DNA of 64,000 bases from Acinetobacter sp. WCHA55 (lineage in GTDB: Bacteria; Pseudomonadota; Gammaproteobacteria; Pseudomonadales; Moraxellaceae): contig NZ_CP032286.1 in the NCBI RefSeq assembly GCF_002165305.2, positions 2,666,001 through 2,730,000 of the forward strand, in the 5' to 3' direction. The translations under genes and the position numbers were made by a program. Shown here piece after piece: positions 54,054-64,000 of this stretch. The notes below the pieces were generated by a model that saw only the letters and a list, made by a program, of their open reading frames with translations, ran no database searches and was not told the DNA's origin. Within the stretch, counting starts at the first letter, position 1; each line of letters begins with the position of its first letter.

Positions 54054-57000
54054 CTAAACTAAAATTTCTCGCTTACCGTTCGCACCTTGCGCACTCACGA
54101 TCCCATTTTCTTCCATTTGGTCGACAATCCGTGCAGCACGGTTATAGCCCAAACTAAACTTACGTTGTAGCGAGGACACCGAAACCTTGCGTGTTTCTAA
54201 TACAAATGAAACACACTGATCATACAGCGCATCACGGTTTGGATCACCATCACCATCTTCAAAGCCACGAGAACTTGGCTCTTCATCAAATGGCGTCAAA
54301 ATTTCATCGACATAGTCTGGTGAGCCACGTTCGCGCCACGCATCACAAATGCGGTTCACTTCGTCATCGGCAATAAAGGCACCATGTACACGTTCAGGCT
54401 CAATTTTACCTGGCCCTAAAAACAACATATCACCATGACCGAGTAAGTCTTCTGCACCACCCGCATCCAAAATCGTACGTGAGTCAATTTTTGAGTTCAC
54501 ACGCAAAGCCACACGTGTTGGAATATTAGCTTTAATTAAACCTGTAATCACATCGACCGATGGGCGCTGCGTCGCAAGTAATAAGTGAATGCCTGCGGCA
54601 CGTGACTTTTGTGCCAACCGCGTAATCATTTCTTCAGCTTTCTTACCGACCTGCATAATCATATCGGCAAACTCATCCGCCACAATCACAATCGATGGTA
54701 AAGGGGTTAAACGTGGTGCACGCTCACCAGCAACCGAATCACTGGCTTTCCAAGTCGGATCAATCAGCTCTTCACCATTGGCAATCGCTTCTTCCACTTT
54801 ACGGTTATAGTCTGCAAGCTTACGAATTTTTAGGAAAGACATCAGTTTATAGCGACGTTCCATTTCATTTACACACCAATTCAAGGCACTGACCGCATCT
54901 TTCATGTCCGTGACCACTGGTGTGAGCAAATGTGGAATATCGTTATAGTTAGCAAGTTCTAACTGTTTCGGGTCAATCAAAATTAAACGCAGCTCATTCG
55001 GTGTATATTTCAACAACATCGATAAAATCATTGAATTCACTGCTACTGATTTACCTGAACCCGTGGTGCCTGCAACCAACATATGTGGTGCTTTACCTAA
55101 GTCAGCAATGACTGGGTTACCCGAAATATCTTTCCCCATTGCCATCGAAAGAATGCTATTTGGATCGGTAAAAGCAGGAATGGTCAACAACTCGATTAAA
55201 CGCACCATTTCACGTGTGCTATTCGGCACTTCAATCCCAATATATGGTTTACCCGGAATGACTTCAACCACACGTACAGATGCCATCGACATTGAACGTG
55301 CCAAATCTCGCGAGATATTGGTGACTTTAGAGGCTTTCACACCTGGAGCCAAATCCAACTCAAAACGAGTTACTACAGGCCCTGGCTGCGCTTCGACCAC
55401 TTTGGCTTTAACATTGAACTCTTGTAGTTTAATTTCAAGCAATTCAGATAAACGTGCCAACTGTTCAGCGGTAAAATTGACTTTTTTATTGAGGTCAACT
55501 TCGTCCAGTAAATCCAGTCCTGGCAGTGGGGATAAATCACGACGACGTTCTGCTACTTGCATAGACAAAGACATCGGACGACCAGAGGCATCCGTCAGTG
55601 GCGCATCAAAATCAAACTCATCTTCATCCTGCGGTTTGCCTGCAGTATCTTGCCATGCTTCAATAAATGCTTCTTTGGACAAAACTTCTTTGGCTACAGC
55701 TGCTGTAGCACTTGTACTCGCTGTATTATGATGTTGAATAGGTGCTTGTACAAAAGCTGATGACTGCGCATAGCTGCTGCTGGTTCTTACATCTGAAACA
55801 ACTACTTCCTGCTCCGACCAATCCTCAGCAAGGAATTCATCTAAATCATCCAACTCGTCAAGCTGTGATTTTGCAACTGCACTCGGCGCTGCTTGTAATG
55901 CAACGGGACTCGTGGCATCACTCAAGGTTGCAACTTCAGCCACCGCAATTGGATCTTCAACCACATGTAAATGAGACACTGATTCAGGCGTATTGAATGG
56001 GCTGTGAACGTCTGTTGCAGTTTTGCCATTGGGTACGGCAGCAAGCAGCTCGTCAAAGATTTCATCATCATCCCAATCGACATTTTTCTTCTGCAAAGGA
56101 GCATCGTTTTGGAAGTAATTTGGATCAGCAATGGGTGCTGTATGATCTTGTACCACTGCTTGAAAGTGTTGTTCTGGACTAAATGGGCGATCTTCTTCAG
56201 CGGCACGAAGTAAAGCATCAATATCATTTTTATGACGTTGATCCTCACCTGAGTTTAATGCACGCCAAACCTCACCTGTCGCCACAACACGTTGGCTATC
56301 TTGTTCTAGTTGATGCGCTTTTTCTATAGTCCGCTCAAGATCTGCTTCATCATCCACGTCCACCTGTTGTTCTTGAACACGTTGCTCTTTGGCCACCATG
56401 TCATTAAACAAATGCTCTGCAGAATAGTCACGCTGGGGTACTTTCACCGATGCCTCTTGCACGACAGGCACCTCGACCAATTCCGTTGCCTCAACACTCT
56501 TTTTCGGTGCTGTTGCAATTACTTCTTTTTTCACGCTTGGTGTCGTACGATCAAAGGCAGACTCACTTTCAGGCACGTTACGGTAAAATAAATCTTGTAA
56601 ATACGCAGGCGTTGCTTTAATCGTCGCGAAAGTACGGTTCCATTTAATACCGAAAGCCAAGGTCACTAAGACTACGGTAAAAACGACCAAAAATAAGGTT
56701 GCACCATAAATGGTTAAAATCTGAGACAGACTTTTTCCAAGTTCGTAGCCAATAATTCCGCCCGATGCATTATCTAAAGTATCCGCTGGAACTTGCCAAA
56801 ACAAGAACAGTAAGCTGGCGGTTGCAAGCAAAATAAAAAACTGTGCAGCATAACGAAATGGGCGGTTTAAAAAGCTATGTGGCCACCACACTTGAATGGC
56901 TTCAATGAACAAAAACACCGGAATAAGCAAACTTGCCCAGCCTAAAAAACCAAACAGTAAGTCAGCAATCCATGCCCCTGCAACGCCACTGGCATTCGAG

Positions 57001-57146
57001 ACTTGCAAAGTATCACTTGATATATGCATCCAGCCCGGATCAAATGGGGTATAGGTCACGGTAGCAAGGAACAAATAAATGCCAAACGAGACTAAAAATA
57101 ATGTCATTAATAAGCGCTGTGCATAAGCACCCGACACCTCAGTCAT
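54054..57146 (-). CDS. ftsK: DNA translocase FtsK
   Basis: 1030 residues. Four membrane segments in the first ~190; a long acidic, variable linker (about 200-560); then the motor: VKAKVVEAQPGPVVTRFELD, Walker A LVAGTTGSGKSVAVNSM, Walker B SIVIVADEFADMIMQVG, LLLATQRPSVDVITGLIKAN, and the gamma winged helix (VSVSSLQRKFSLGYNRAARI) that reads KOPS. Links chromosome segregation to septation. Complete. Confidence 0.97.
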   Translation of the reverse strand: MTEVSGAYAQRLLMTLFLVSFGIYLFLATVTYTPFDPGWMHISSDTLQVSNASGVAGAWIADLLFGFLGWASLLIPVFLFIEAIQVWWPHSFLNRPFRYAAQFFILLATASLLFLFWQVPADTLDNASGGIIGYELGKSLSQILTIYGATLFLVVFTVVLVTLAFGIKWNRTFATIKATPAYLQDLFYRNVPESESAFDRTTPSVKKEVIATAPKKSVEATELVEVPVVQEASVKVPQRDYSAEHLFNDMVAKEQRVQEQQVDVDDEADLERTIEKAHQLEQDSQRVVATGEVWRALNSGEDQRHKNDIDALLRAAEEDRPFSPEQHFQAVVQDHTAPIADPNYFQNDAPLQKKNVDWDDDEIFDELLAAVPNGKTATDVHSPFNTPESVSHLHVVEDPIAVAEVATLSDATSPVALQAAPSAVAKSQLDELDDLDEFLAEDWSEQEVVVSDVRTSSSYAQSSAFVQAPIQHHNTASTSATAAVAKEVLSKEAFIEAWQDTAGKPQDEDEFDFDAPLTDASGRPMSLSMQVAERRRDLSPLPGLDLLDEVDLNKKVNFTAEQLARLSELLEIKLQEFNVKAKVVEAQPGPVVTRFELDLAPGVKASKVTNISRDLARSMSMASVRVVEVIPGKPYIGIEVPNSTREMVRLIELLTIPAFTDPNSILSMAMGKDISGNPVIADLGKAPHMLVAGTTGSGKSVAVNSMILSMLLKYTPNELRLILIDPKQLELANYNDIPHLLTPVVTDMKDAVSALNWCVNEMERRYKLMSFLKIRKLADYNRKVEEAIANGEELIDPTWKASDSVAGERAPRLTPLPSIVIVADEFADMIMQVGKKAEEMITRLAQKSRAAGIHLLLATQRPSVDVITGLIKANIPTRVALRVNSKIDSRTILDAGGAEDLLGHGDMLFLGPGKIEPERVHGAFIADDEVNRICDAWRERGSPDYVDEILTPFDEEPSSRGFEDGDGDPNRDALYDQCVSFVLETRKVSVSSLQRKFSLGYNRAARIVDQMEENGIVSAQGANGKREILV

Positions 57147-58395
<1,249 letters not shown>

Positions 58396-58404
58396 TCCGA
58401 GCCT

Positions 58405-58437
58405 TAAAAAAGACCGCCTTCCATAGGCGGTTTTTTT
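58405..58437 (+). terminator. Terminator of trxB
   Basis: AGACCGCCTTC-type stem with GGCGGT and T7. It precedes the aat gene. Confidence 0.88.
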
Positions 58438-58479
58438 ATGTATGATCTTAAAGTCATTTTTTATCATATACACACCACT

Positions 58480-59211
58480 ATGCAGCAGCTACCGCCTTCT
58501 GAGTATATCTTTCCCGATCCGCTTGAAGTTGACCCCGAGGGTGAAGGCTTAATTTGTATCGGTGCAGACCTCTCCCCTTCTACCCTGTTTGAAGCCTACA
58601 CCCATGGTTTATTTCCATGGTTCTCAACAGGTGAGCCCATTTGCTGGTGGTGCCCCGAGCCACGTTGTATCATCCGTCCGCAGGATTATCAACCCAGTAA
58701 AACTCTCATTCGTAGCATGAAAAAGCAAGATTATCGCATCACTATCAATCAGGCTTTTGAACGAGTGATCCGTGCCTGCTCACTACCACGTAGTTACGCT
58801 GATGACACGTGGATCAGCGAAGATATTATTGAGGGCTACTGTGCAATGTTTGATGCGGGTTATGGCTATAGTGTTGAAGTCTGGGATCAAACGCACTTGG
58901 TCGGTGGACTATACGGTATTAGCATTGGACACGGCTGTTTTGGAGAGTCCATGTTCAGTACGGAAACGGATGTCTCAAAAATGGCATTTTATACACTGAT
59001 GTTGATTGGACGTGAAAATAAACTACCTTGGATCGACTGCCAATTGGTCAATGATCACCTTTTAAGCCTTGGTGCTTGCACACTTTCTCGGCAAACCTAC
59101 CTAAAATCGTTACAAGATGTTGTAAATCAACCTGCTATCGATTGGAAAATGTATCAGGAGGGTGTATTTTCAAGTAAAACAATAGCGCAAAATGCGCGAC
59201 TGACTGAATAA
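58480..59211 (+). CDS. aat: Leucyl/phenylalanyl-tRNA-protein transferase
   Basis: 243 residues from the ATG at 58480; an earlier ATG at 58438 overlaps the trxB terminator tail and is unlikely. Motifs: [93 protein letters not shown]. Adds Leu or Phe to N-terminal Arg/Lys for ClpAP. Next gene is the partner N-degron enzyme. Confidence 0.96.
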   Translation: MQQLPPSEYIFPDPLEVDPEGEGLICIGADLSPSTLFEAYTHGLFPWFSTGEPICWWCPEPRCIIRPQDYQPSKTLIRSMKKQDYRITINQAFERVIRACSLPRSYADDTWISEDIIEGYCAMFDAGYGYSVEVWDQTHLVGGLYGISIGHGCFGESMFSTETDVSKMAFYTLMLIGRENKLPWIDCQLVNDHLLSLGACTLSRQTYLKSLQDVVNQPAIDWKMYQEGVFSSKTIAQNARLTE

Positions 59212-59232
59212 AGAATAATAGAGGGATTTATC

Positions 59233-60048
59233 ATGAATTCGTATCACCCGAAGTCCCTACTGAATGATTTACAGTATTACATCACGCCACCGCATGACTG
59301 TAGCTATCTAGAAAAAAAGTCAGCCAGGATGGTCTTTCTCGATCCAACACATCGTATTGATGTGGTCACGCTGTCCGAACTTTCTCGGGTGGGTTTTCGC
59401 AGGAGTGGTGATTTTGTTTACCGCCCAGAGTGTCATCTGTGTCGACAGTGCCTCTCTAGCCGCGTACCTGTGCGCGAATTTAAAATGAACAGCAGTCAAA
59501 AAAAAGCATGGAAACGCAATCAAGACCTCACTTTAAAAATTACTCGCACTGCGGATGCCACCAAAAAACATTATGACTTATATGAGCGTTATATCTTTAA
59601 ACGCCATGCTGATGGAGACATGTTCCCACCCAGTCGTGATCAGTTTGATAAATTCCTCGTACATAGTTGTACCGAGAGCTTTTTCTTAGAGCTGTGGAAA
59701 GAAGACCAACTCATCTGTGTTTCAACCTGTGATCCTTTAGATGATGGTCTATCTGCGGTTTATACATTTTTTGATCCCGATGAAAACAAACGCTCATTAG
59801 GGACGTTCGCCATTTTAAAACAAATCGAGCTCGCCAAAGCACGTGCTTTGCAGTTTGTGTATTTAGGGTACTGGGTGCCACACTCAGAAAAAATGAATTA
59901 TAAATCGCAGTATTTACCGCTAGAATTGTTGATTGATGGTCAGTGGCGCAGACTCAATCATAGCCTGAGTAGTGAGGAAGTGCAGCAACTGGGAAACTCC
60001 TTAATGACCACCCTACCTTCGGGGTGGAATAACGCCATTATTAAATAA
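59233..60048 (+). CDS. bpt: Aspartate/glutamate leucyltransferase (Bpt/Ate family)
   Basis: 271 residues. N-terminal ATE region YITPPHDCSYLEKKSARMVF, Cys-rich YRPECHLCRQCLSSRVPV, C-terminal GTFAILKQIELAKARALQFV then YLGYWVPHSEKMNYKSQY. Transfers an amino acid to N-terminal Asp/Glu. With aat it makes the N-degron pathway set. 21 bp after aat. Confidence 0.95.
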   Translation: MNSYHPKSLLNDLQYYITPPHDCSYLEKKSARMVFLDPTHRIDVVTLSELSRVGFRRSGDFVYRPECHLCRQCLSSRVPVREFKMNSSQKKAWKRNQDLTLKITRTADATKKHYDLYERYIFKRHADGDMFPPSRDQFDKFLVHSCTESFFLELWKEDQLICVSTCDPLDDGLSAVYTFFDPDENKRSLGTFAILKQIELAKARALQFVYLGYWVPHSEKMNYKSQYLPLELLIDGQWRRLNHSLSSEEVQQLGNSLMTTLPSGWNNAIIK

Positions 60049-60075
60049 TGGCACTATACAAACTGGACAGCTCTC

Positions 60076-60534
60076 TTATTTAAATAACTCGGAAAAGTCA
60101 TCACTACACGATTTCACCATGATAATGGCATGCTCACGGCCACCCTCTGGTTTAGGATAATAGTTCTTACGCAAATCAATTTGATGAAAACCTGATTTTT
60201 CATACAAGGCAATGGCCGCCTGATTGCTCTCACGGACTTCTAAAAAGACTTGTATCGGGCTGTTTTTAAGTTGTGTCAGTGACGCATCTAATAGCTGATA
60301 ACCCAACCCTTTGCCTTGCTGGCTTGGATGAATGGCCATCAACAATAAATTAGCTTCATCAAGAACAGGCTGGAGGATACAAAAGCCTACGACCTGCCCC
60401 GCGTGTTCAATCACAGTACTTTGATAAGACCGTATAGACTCTTGGAACTGTTGTAGGCTCCAAGGGTGGGTTTGAACTAAATTTTCAATCTGCGCAACTT
60501 GGTTTAAGTCCGCAGCTTGCATTAAACGAATCAT
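60076..60534 (-). CDS. rimI: RimI-like N-terminal acetyltransferase
   Basis: 152 residues, GNAT fold. RLMQAADLNQVAQIENLVQT, acetyl-CoA loop IHPSQQGKGLGYQLLDASL, FLEVRESNQAAIALYEKSGF (RimI signature), and KNYYPKPEGGREHAIIM. Acetylates ribosomal protein S18 in E. coli. Confidence 0.93.
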   Translation of the reverse strand: MIRLMQAADLNQVAQIENLVQTHPWSLQQFQESIRSYQSTVIEHAGQVVGFCILQPVLDEANLLLMAIHPSQQGKGLGYQLLDASLTQLKNSPIQVFLEVRESNQAAIALYEKSGFHQIDLRKNYYPKPEGGREHAIIMVKSCSDDFSELFK

Positions 60535-60594
60535 CTTCGTTTATCTTTCTAAAATGTGGAGGTCACAGTATAAAATTTTTGTGCTCAAAACCGA

Positions 60595-60623
60595 ACAAAA
60601 AAAAGAGCGATTTACATCGCTCA
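60595..60623 (-). terminator. Terminator of the PF10118 gene
   Basis: GAGCGAT / ATCGCTC stem with T-rich minus-strand tail. Confidence 0.85.
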
Positions 60624-60638
60624 AAGAGCCAAAACTAC

Positions 60639-61520
60639 TTAAAAACCTAATTTTGCTTTCCACTTCTCAAGTAAAGCGTCGGTGTTATGATGATTAGGAT
60701 GGAAACCTGGTTTAAAGTACATGATCATCTCACGTCCCATCCCCGTTATAATGCCTTTTGATGGGCTATAACCATAGGTATAAATATCTTTTAATGCCGC
60801 TACATTCAGTTGTTTGTCTTGTTGTAATAAACGAAGTACAAAATACGACTGCACACAAAATAAAATGCCCATGGCTGCAACCAACGATCCCGTTCGTAGT
60901 AGATAGGATTTGATTCCCTTTCCAAAAACACCTTCAAACACATCATAAGCCACAGCTTTGTGCTCATTTTCTTCAATGGCATGCCATAACCACATGGTTT
61001 TCATGGTTTCATCGCTCATCAGCTCTTGAATGTGATTATTAACCAACAACTGAGAAGCAATGGTTGCAGTAAAATGTTCCAACGCGGTGGTTGCCGTTAA
61101 ATCCACCATCTCTTGAGTAATACCCACAGGCTTGCCTAGAAAAGCAAACACTTTACGCGTAGTTTGAATTGCACGGTTGGTATAGCGGTCAAGTGTTGCA
61201 ACATCGTGCCCATACTTTTGCGCAGAGGCATTAAAACCTTCATGCTCTTGCGTGTGCATGGCTTCTTGACCTATAAAGGCCGAAATCTCTTTTTGTAATT
61301 CAGCATTGTCTTTGATCGAGGGATGCTGTCTAACCGCACGAACACTGTCGATAAAAAACATTTCACCTGCTGGGAAGAGTGCCGAGAGAGCGGTCATAAA
61401 ATGGGTCAGCCCAGCTGAACCATTCATCCAATATTCAGGTACGCTTTCAAACTCAAAGTTCATCCGACGTACAGGAAAACTCGCACCCGCACGGTTGGTG
61501 ATTTTTACCTTCGCATTCAT
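60639..61520 (-). CDS. PF10118-family metal-dependent hydrolase-like protein
   Basis: 293 residues. Family hallmarks: HPSIKDNAELQKEISAFIGQ, EAMHTQEHEGFNASAQKYGH, ALEHFTATIASQLL, and WHAIEENEHKAVAYDVFEGV, giving many His/Glu that could bind a di-metal centre. Ferritin-like fold suspected. Substrate unknown. A hydrophobic segment (TGSLVAAMGILFCVQSYFVL) suggests membrane contact. Confidence 0.85.
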   Translation of the reverse strand: MNAKVKITNRAGASFPVRRMNFEFESVPEYWMNGSAGLTHFMTALSALFPAGEMFFIDSVRAVRQHPSIKDNAELQKEISAFIGQEAMHTQEHEGFNASAQKYGHDVATLDRYTNRAIQTTRKVFAFLGKPVGITQEMVDLTATTALEHFTATIASQLLVNNHIQELMSDETMKTMWLWHAIEENEHKAVAYDVFEGVFGKGIKSYLLRTGSLVAAMGILFCVQSYFVLRLLQQDKQLNVAALKDIYTYGYSPSKGIITGMGREMIMYFKPGFHPNHHNTDALLEKWKAKLGF

Positions 61521-61692
61521 CTTTCTGCTCCTATGAATATCCTGAAGACATCCACTACTTATAATTGTTTCGTCTTTTTATCTTACGCGATTGGACTTCA
61601 CCCATAAGTGCAGTTAGGGTCAGCAAAATATCAGTTTAGGACAGTTTTGAGGGCGGATTGTCTAACAATTAAAATATAAAATCATGTGAATA
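61521..61692. promoter_or_regulatory. Promoter region of the PF10118 gene
   Basis: About 170 bases; promoter of the minus-strand gene. Nothing else seen. Confidence 0.4.
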
Positions 61693-61720
61693 TAAAAAAA
61701 GAGGCTAAAAGCCTCTTTTT
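61693..61720 (-). terminator. Terminator of the alpha/beta hydrolase gene
   Basis: AAAAAGAGGCT / AGCCTCTTTTT stem. Confidence 0.9.
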
Positions 61721-61722
61721 AA

Positions 61723-62628
61723 TTATGCCGCGACAATAAGCTCAGCATGTGCTGGACAATGCTTCTTGAGAAAATTAATTTGCAAAGTAATATTTTGCTC
61801 AAATAGCTCCCCATCACATAGCTCAAAGTGATTACTGTTCAGCATATAGTATTCAGCATTTGGCATTTTCTGTGCTGCAGCACGAATGCATTGTTCGGGA
61901 ATAATGGTATCCCGTTGACCTGAAATGACCACTGCAGGCATAGATAACTGATGTGCAAAACGTACAGGGTTATAGTTGGCTATTTCTAAAAAGATACGTG
62001 CACGAGTTTTATTTTCCCATTTAGCATTTTCAGGTAATTGAGATAAATACCCATCCCAAGCATCAGGTGTGGTCATTGCTGCAACTTCATGCCCTCGACC
62101 AATAATTGGACGATAAACAGGTTTGTTGACCCAACCGCCCAACAAGTCCATAAAGCCAGCAGCACTCAATTTTGCCAATTTAGTCAGAGGAACCCCTTTT
62201 AGGCTCGACTTACCATCGACGTGAGGTGCTTGTAAGACAATGGCTTTAATTTGCCCATCACGCGCCGCAGTTTGAATAGCATGTCCACCAGAGAATGAAT
62301 AACCCCATAAGATAATTTGTTGGGTATCGACTGAATCGAGTGTTCTCACGAAGTCGAGCGCAGCTTTCCAGTCTTCTAAATGGCGTTTAGGACTGACCCA
62401 ATGACGTGGTTGTCCACTGCTTTCACCAAAGCCACGATAATCAAAAGAAAACACAGCATAGCCTTGTGCTACGAAGCGTTCTGCAAATTTGGGTAAGCCT
62501 GCATCCTTAATCATACCAAAGCCTTGTGCCATAATAATGACTGGAGCTTTACGATTTTGGGGGGGTAACTGCAAGGTGCCAGCGCAACGCGTGCCTTGAC
62601 TAATAAAGTTGAGTTGTGATGTGTTCAT
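61723..62628 (-). CDS. Alpha/beta hydrolase
   Basis: About 301 residues from the ATG at 62628; an open frame extends to 62664 without a better start. VIIMAQGFGMIKDAGLPKFA, FDYRGFGESSGQPRHW, nucleophile elbow WGYSFSGGHA (Ser between Tyr and Phe; the usual second Gly is a Ser), acid loop VVISGQRDTIIPEQC, catalytic His in SNHFELCDGE. Lies 73 bp after a Baeyer-Villiger-type monooxygenase on the same strand, so it could hydrolyse the ester that enzyme makes. Confidence 0.88.
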   Translation of the reverse strand: MNTSQLNFISQGTRCAGTLQLPPQNRKAPVIIMAQGFGMIKDAGLPKFAERFVAQGYAVFSFDYRGFGESSGQPRHWVSPKRHLEDWKAALDFVRTLDSVDTQQIILWGYSFSGGHAIQTAARDGQIKAIVLQAPHVDGKSSLKGVPLTKLAKLSAAGFMDLLGGWVNKPVYRPIIGRGHEVAAMTTPDAWDGYLSQLPENAKWENKTRARIFLEIANYNPVRFAHQLSMPAVVISGQRDTIIPEQCIRAAAQKMPNAEYYMLNSNHFELCDGELFEQNITLQINFLKKHCPAHAELIVAA

Positions 62629-62701
62629 TATACTTATTCCATTATGTCTTATATTTGCACTCATATAGCAAATGCCATATGAGCAAAATCGTGCGCAATT
62701 C

Positions 62702-64000
62702 CTATGCGGCTTTGACTTTACCTTTAACCTTTGTTTGCTTGGTTTCGGTAGACCAAACCAGACCTGGGCTTTCTAAAGATTGCGCAAACATTTCAGAATC
62801 CACTTCATAGTTATGACTAACAAACCAATCTTTAGACTTTCCTTGGCGAGGCAATTCGTGACAACCACGCTGTACATAGCCTGCTTGTAAACTTGAAATA
62901 ATACTTTCGCCAGTATTTTCACCAACAGGGGCTACAGGCTTCACTGCAGCCATTTGACGAATATCTAACTCATTAATTAATCGGCAAATATAATCATTGG
63001 CTAAATCAATTTTTAAGGTCCAAGGTGCATTAGTGTAACCAAATAAATAAGCAAAGTTGGGTACATCTTCCAGCAAGACACCACGATAGCTTAATTTATC
63101 ACTTGGACGTATTTGCTCTTGATCAACTGAAAGATCAACTCCTCCCAGCATCTTCAACTCTAGACCTGTTGCGGAAACAATAATATCAGCATCGAGCATT
63201 TTTCCTGATTTAAGCAAAATTCCCGTTTCTGTAATGCGTTCAATATGATCAGTTACGATAGAAGCTTTACCCTCACGAATCACTTCAAATAAGTCATTGT
63301 CAGGAATTGCACATAAGCGCTCATCCCATGGCATATATTTCGGAGTAAAATGGGTCATATCGTATTGTTCACCTAATTCTTTCTGTGCATTAGAAAGTAA
63401 GAATGAACGCATTTGTTTCGGGAAGCGACGTGAAATCTTATAAATACCGCGTTGCATTAAAATATTACGCTTACGGAAAAATTTATAAACCAATTCTTCA
63501 GAGAACACTTTTCGTGCAGCATCAAATAGCTTATCAGTATTTGGTACGTTAATTACGTAACTTGGGGAACGTTGTAGCATGGTGATATGTGCAGTTTCAT
63601 TAGCCATCGCTGGAATTAAGGTCACTGCTGTTGCACCGCTGCCAATCACCACTACACGCTTATTACGATGATCTAAGTCTTCAGGCCATTTTTGTGGATG
63701 CACAAATTGACCTTTAAAGTTTTCTAGACCCTCAAACTTTGGCGTATAACCCTGATCATGATTATAGTAACCCGTTGCAGAAACCAGAAAATTACAGGTA
63801 AATTTTTGAGTTTCACCATTCAACTCATTAACAGTTTCTACCGTCCATTTGTTGGTTTGAGTTGAAAAATTTGCTGAAACAATTTTAACGCCATAACGAA
63901 TTTTTTGATCAACACCAAACTTTTGTGCTGTTTCACGTAAATACGCTTTGATCTTGTCTGCTGTTGCAAGAACAGTGTCTGTTTTCCATGGATTATATTT
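62702..64000 (-). CDS. Flavin-containing (Baeyer-Villiger-type) monooxygenase, N-terminus beyond window
   Basis: 433 residues visible; the frame is open to the right edge (KYNPWKTDTVLATADKIKAY). Visible: FLVSATGYYNHDQGYTPKFE, FKGQFVHPQKWPEDLDHRNK (BVMO-like FxGxxxHxxxW), NADPH motif VVVIGSGATAVTLIPAM, ADIIVSATGLEL. Oxidises ketones to esters or similar, with NADPH and FAD. The N-terminal FAD motif is outside the window. Likely operon with the hydrolase. Confidence 0.9.
   Translation of the reverse strand, partial: KYNPWKTDTVLATADKIKAYLRETAQKFGVDQKIRYGVKIVSANFSTQTNKWTVETVNELNGETQKFTCNFLVSATGYYNHDQGYTPKFEGLENFKGQFVHPQKWPEDLDHRNKRVVVIGSGATAVTLIPAMANETAHITMLQRSPSYVINVPNTDKLFDAARKVFSEELVYKFFRKRNILMQRGIYKISRRFPKQMRSFLLSNAQKELGEQYDMTHFTPKYMPWDERLCAIPDNDLFEVIREGKASIVTDHIERITETGILLKSGKMLDADIIVSATGLELKMLGGVDLSVDQEQIRPSDKLSYRGVLLEDVPNFAYLFGYTNAPWTLKIDLANDYICRLINELDIRQMAAVKPVAPVGENTGESIISSLQAGYVQRGCHELPRQGKSKDWFVSHNYEVDSEMFAQSLESPGLVWSTETKQTKVKGKVKAA

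Noticed and set aside
55063..55731. Long plus-strand open frame opposite ftsK
   Set aside because: It lies over the conserved motor domain and linker of FtsK, and its Ser/Thr-rich composition is what the reverse complement of such sequence gives.

Overview
The window is chromosomal DNA of an Acinetobacter species. Evidence is the gene content and order (dut-algC-argB, yggS/pilT-pilU, fur/bamE-rnfH, minCDE, trxB-aat-ate, a GlpK next to tmRNA), the AT-leaning codon use, and an IS30-family element whose measured length (1087 bp) equals the length I recall for ISAba125. Both ends are cut genes: an iron-sulfur photolyase runs off the left edge and a flavin monooxygenase off the right edge.

Layout. 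1-1471: photolyase with its usual small partners (DUF2256 and TIGR03643 proteins). 1653-5799: a periplasmic hydroxyisourate-hydrolase-like protein and a secreted HbpS/GlcG-like protein, divergent from a two-component system of the HprR/CusR type. This system is broken twice: the regulator has a frameshift and the kinase is split by the IS30 element. 5855-9619: a divergent pair of c-di-GMP genes (GAF-GGDEF synthase; GAF-PAS-PAS-GGDEF-EAL phosphodiesterase). 9671-13572: an insertion-sequence pile-up in which two IS5-family copies and one IS256-family copy have cut an iron-containing redox enzyme gene to pieces. 13573-18363: two tyrosine integrases (one truncated) behind the 3' end of ssrA, with a TIR-domain protein, an AlpA-like regulator and a filamentous-phage gene II/X-like replication initiator. 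This looks like an element integrated at tmRNA, possibly the survivor of two in tandem.

18364-64000 is mostly core genome: ssrA (tag ANDESYALAA), glpK, an EmrAB pump, a thioesterase, hemB, an FAD oxidase, a TIGR01777 epimerase, a PAS-GGDEF cyclase, sbcDC, a lipoprotein, yggS, pilTU, fur, bamE, rnfH, an NSS-like transporter, bacteriohemerythrin, a class II amidotransferase, argB, algC, dut, rep, an OmpA lipoprotein, an acyltransferase, a voltage-sensor-like membrane protein, minCDE, a PA4642-family protein, an AEC transporter, ftsK, trxB, aat, ate, rimI, a PF10118 protein, an alpha/beta hydrolase and a Baeyer-Villiger-type monooxygenase. Most convergent junctions carry clear intrinsic terminators.

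The most interesting part is the ssrA-linked element at about 14301-18363. It pairs a TIR protein (probable NAD-directed defence effector) with a rolling-circle-type initiator whose reading frame appears to begin at a non-standard ATC behind a good ribosome binding site. The IS junctions are also informative: removing the IS30 and IS256 elements with their target duplications restores exact reading frames, so the history of gene loss can be read base by base.
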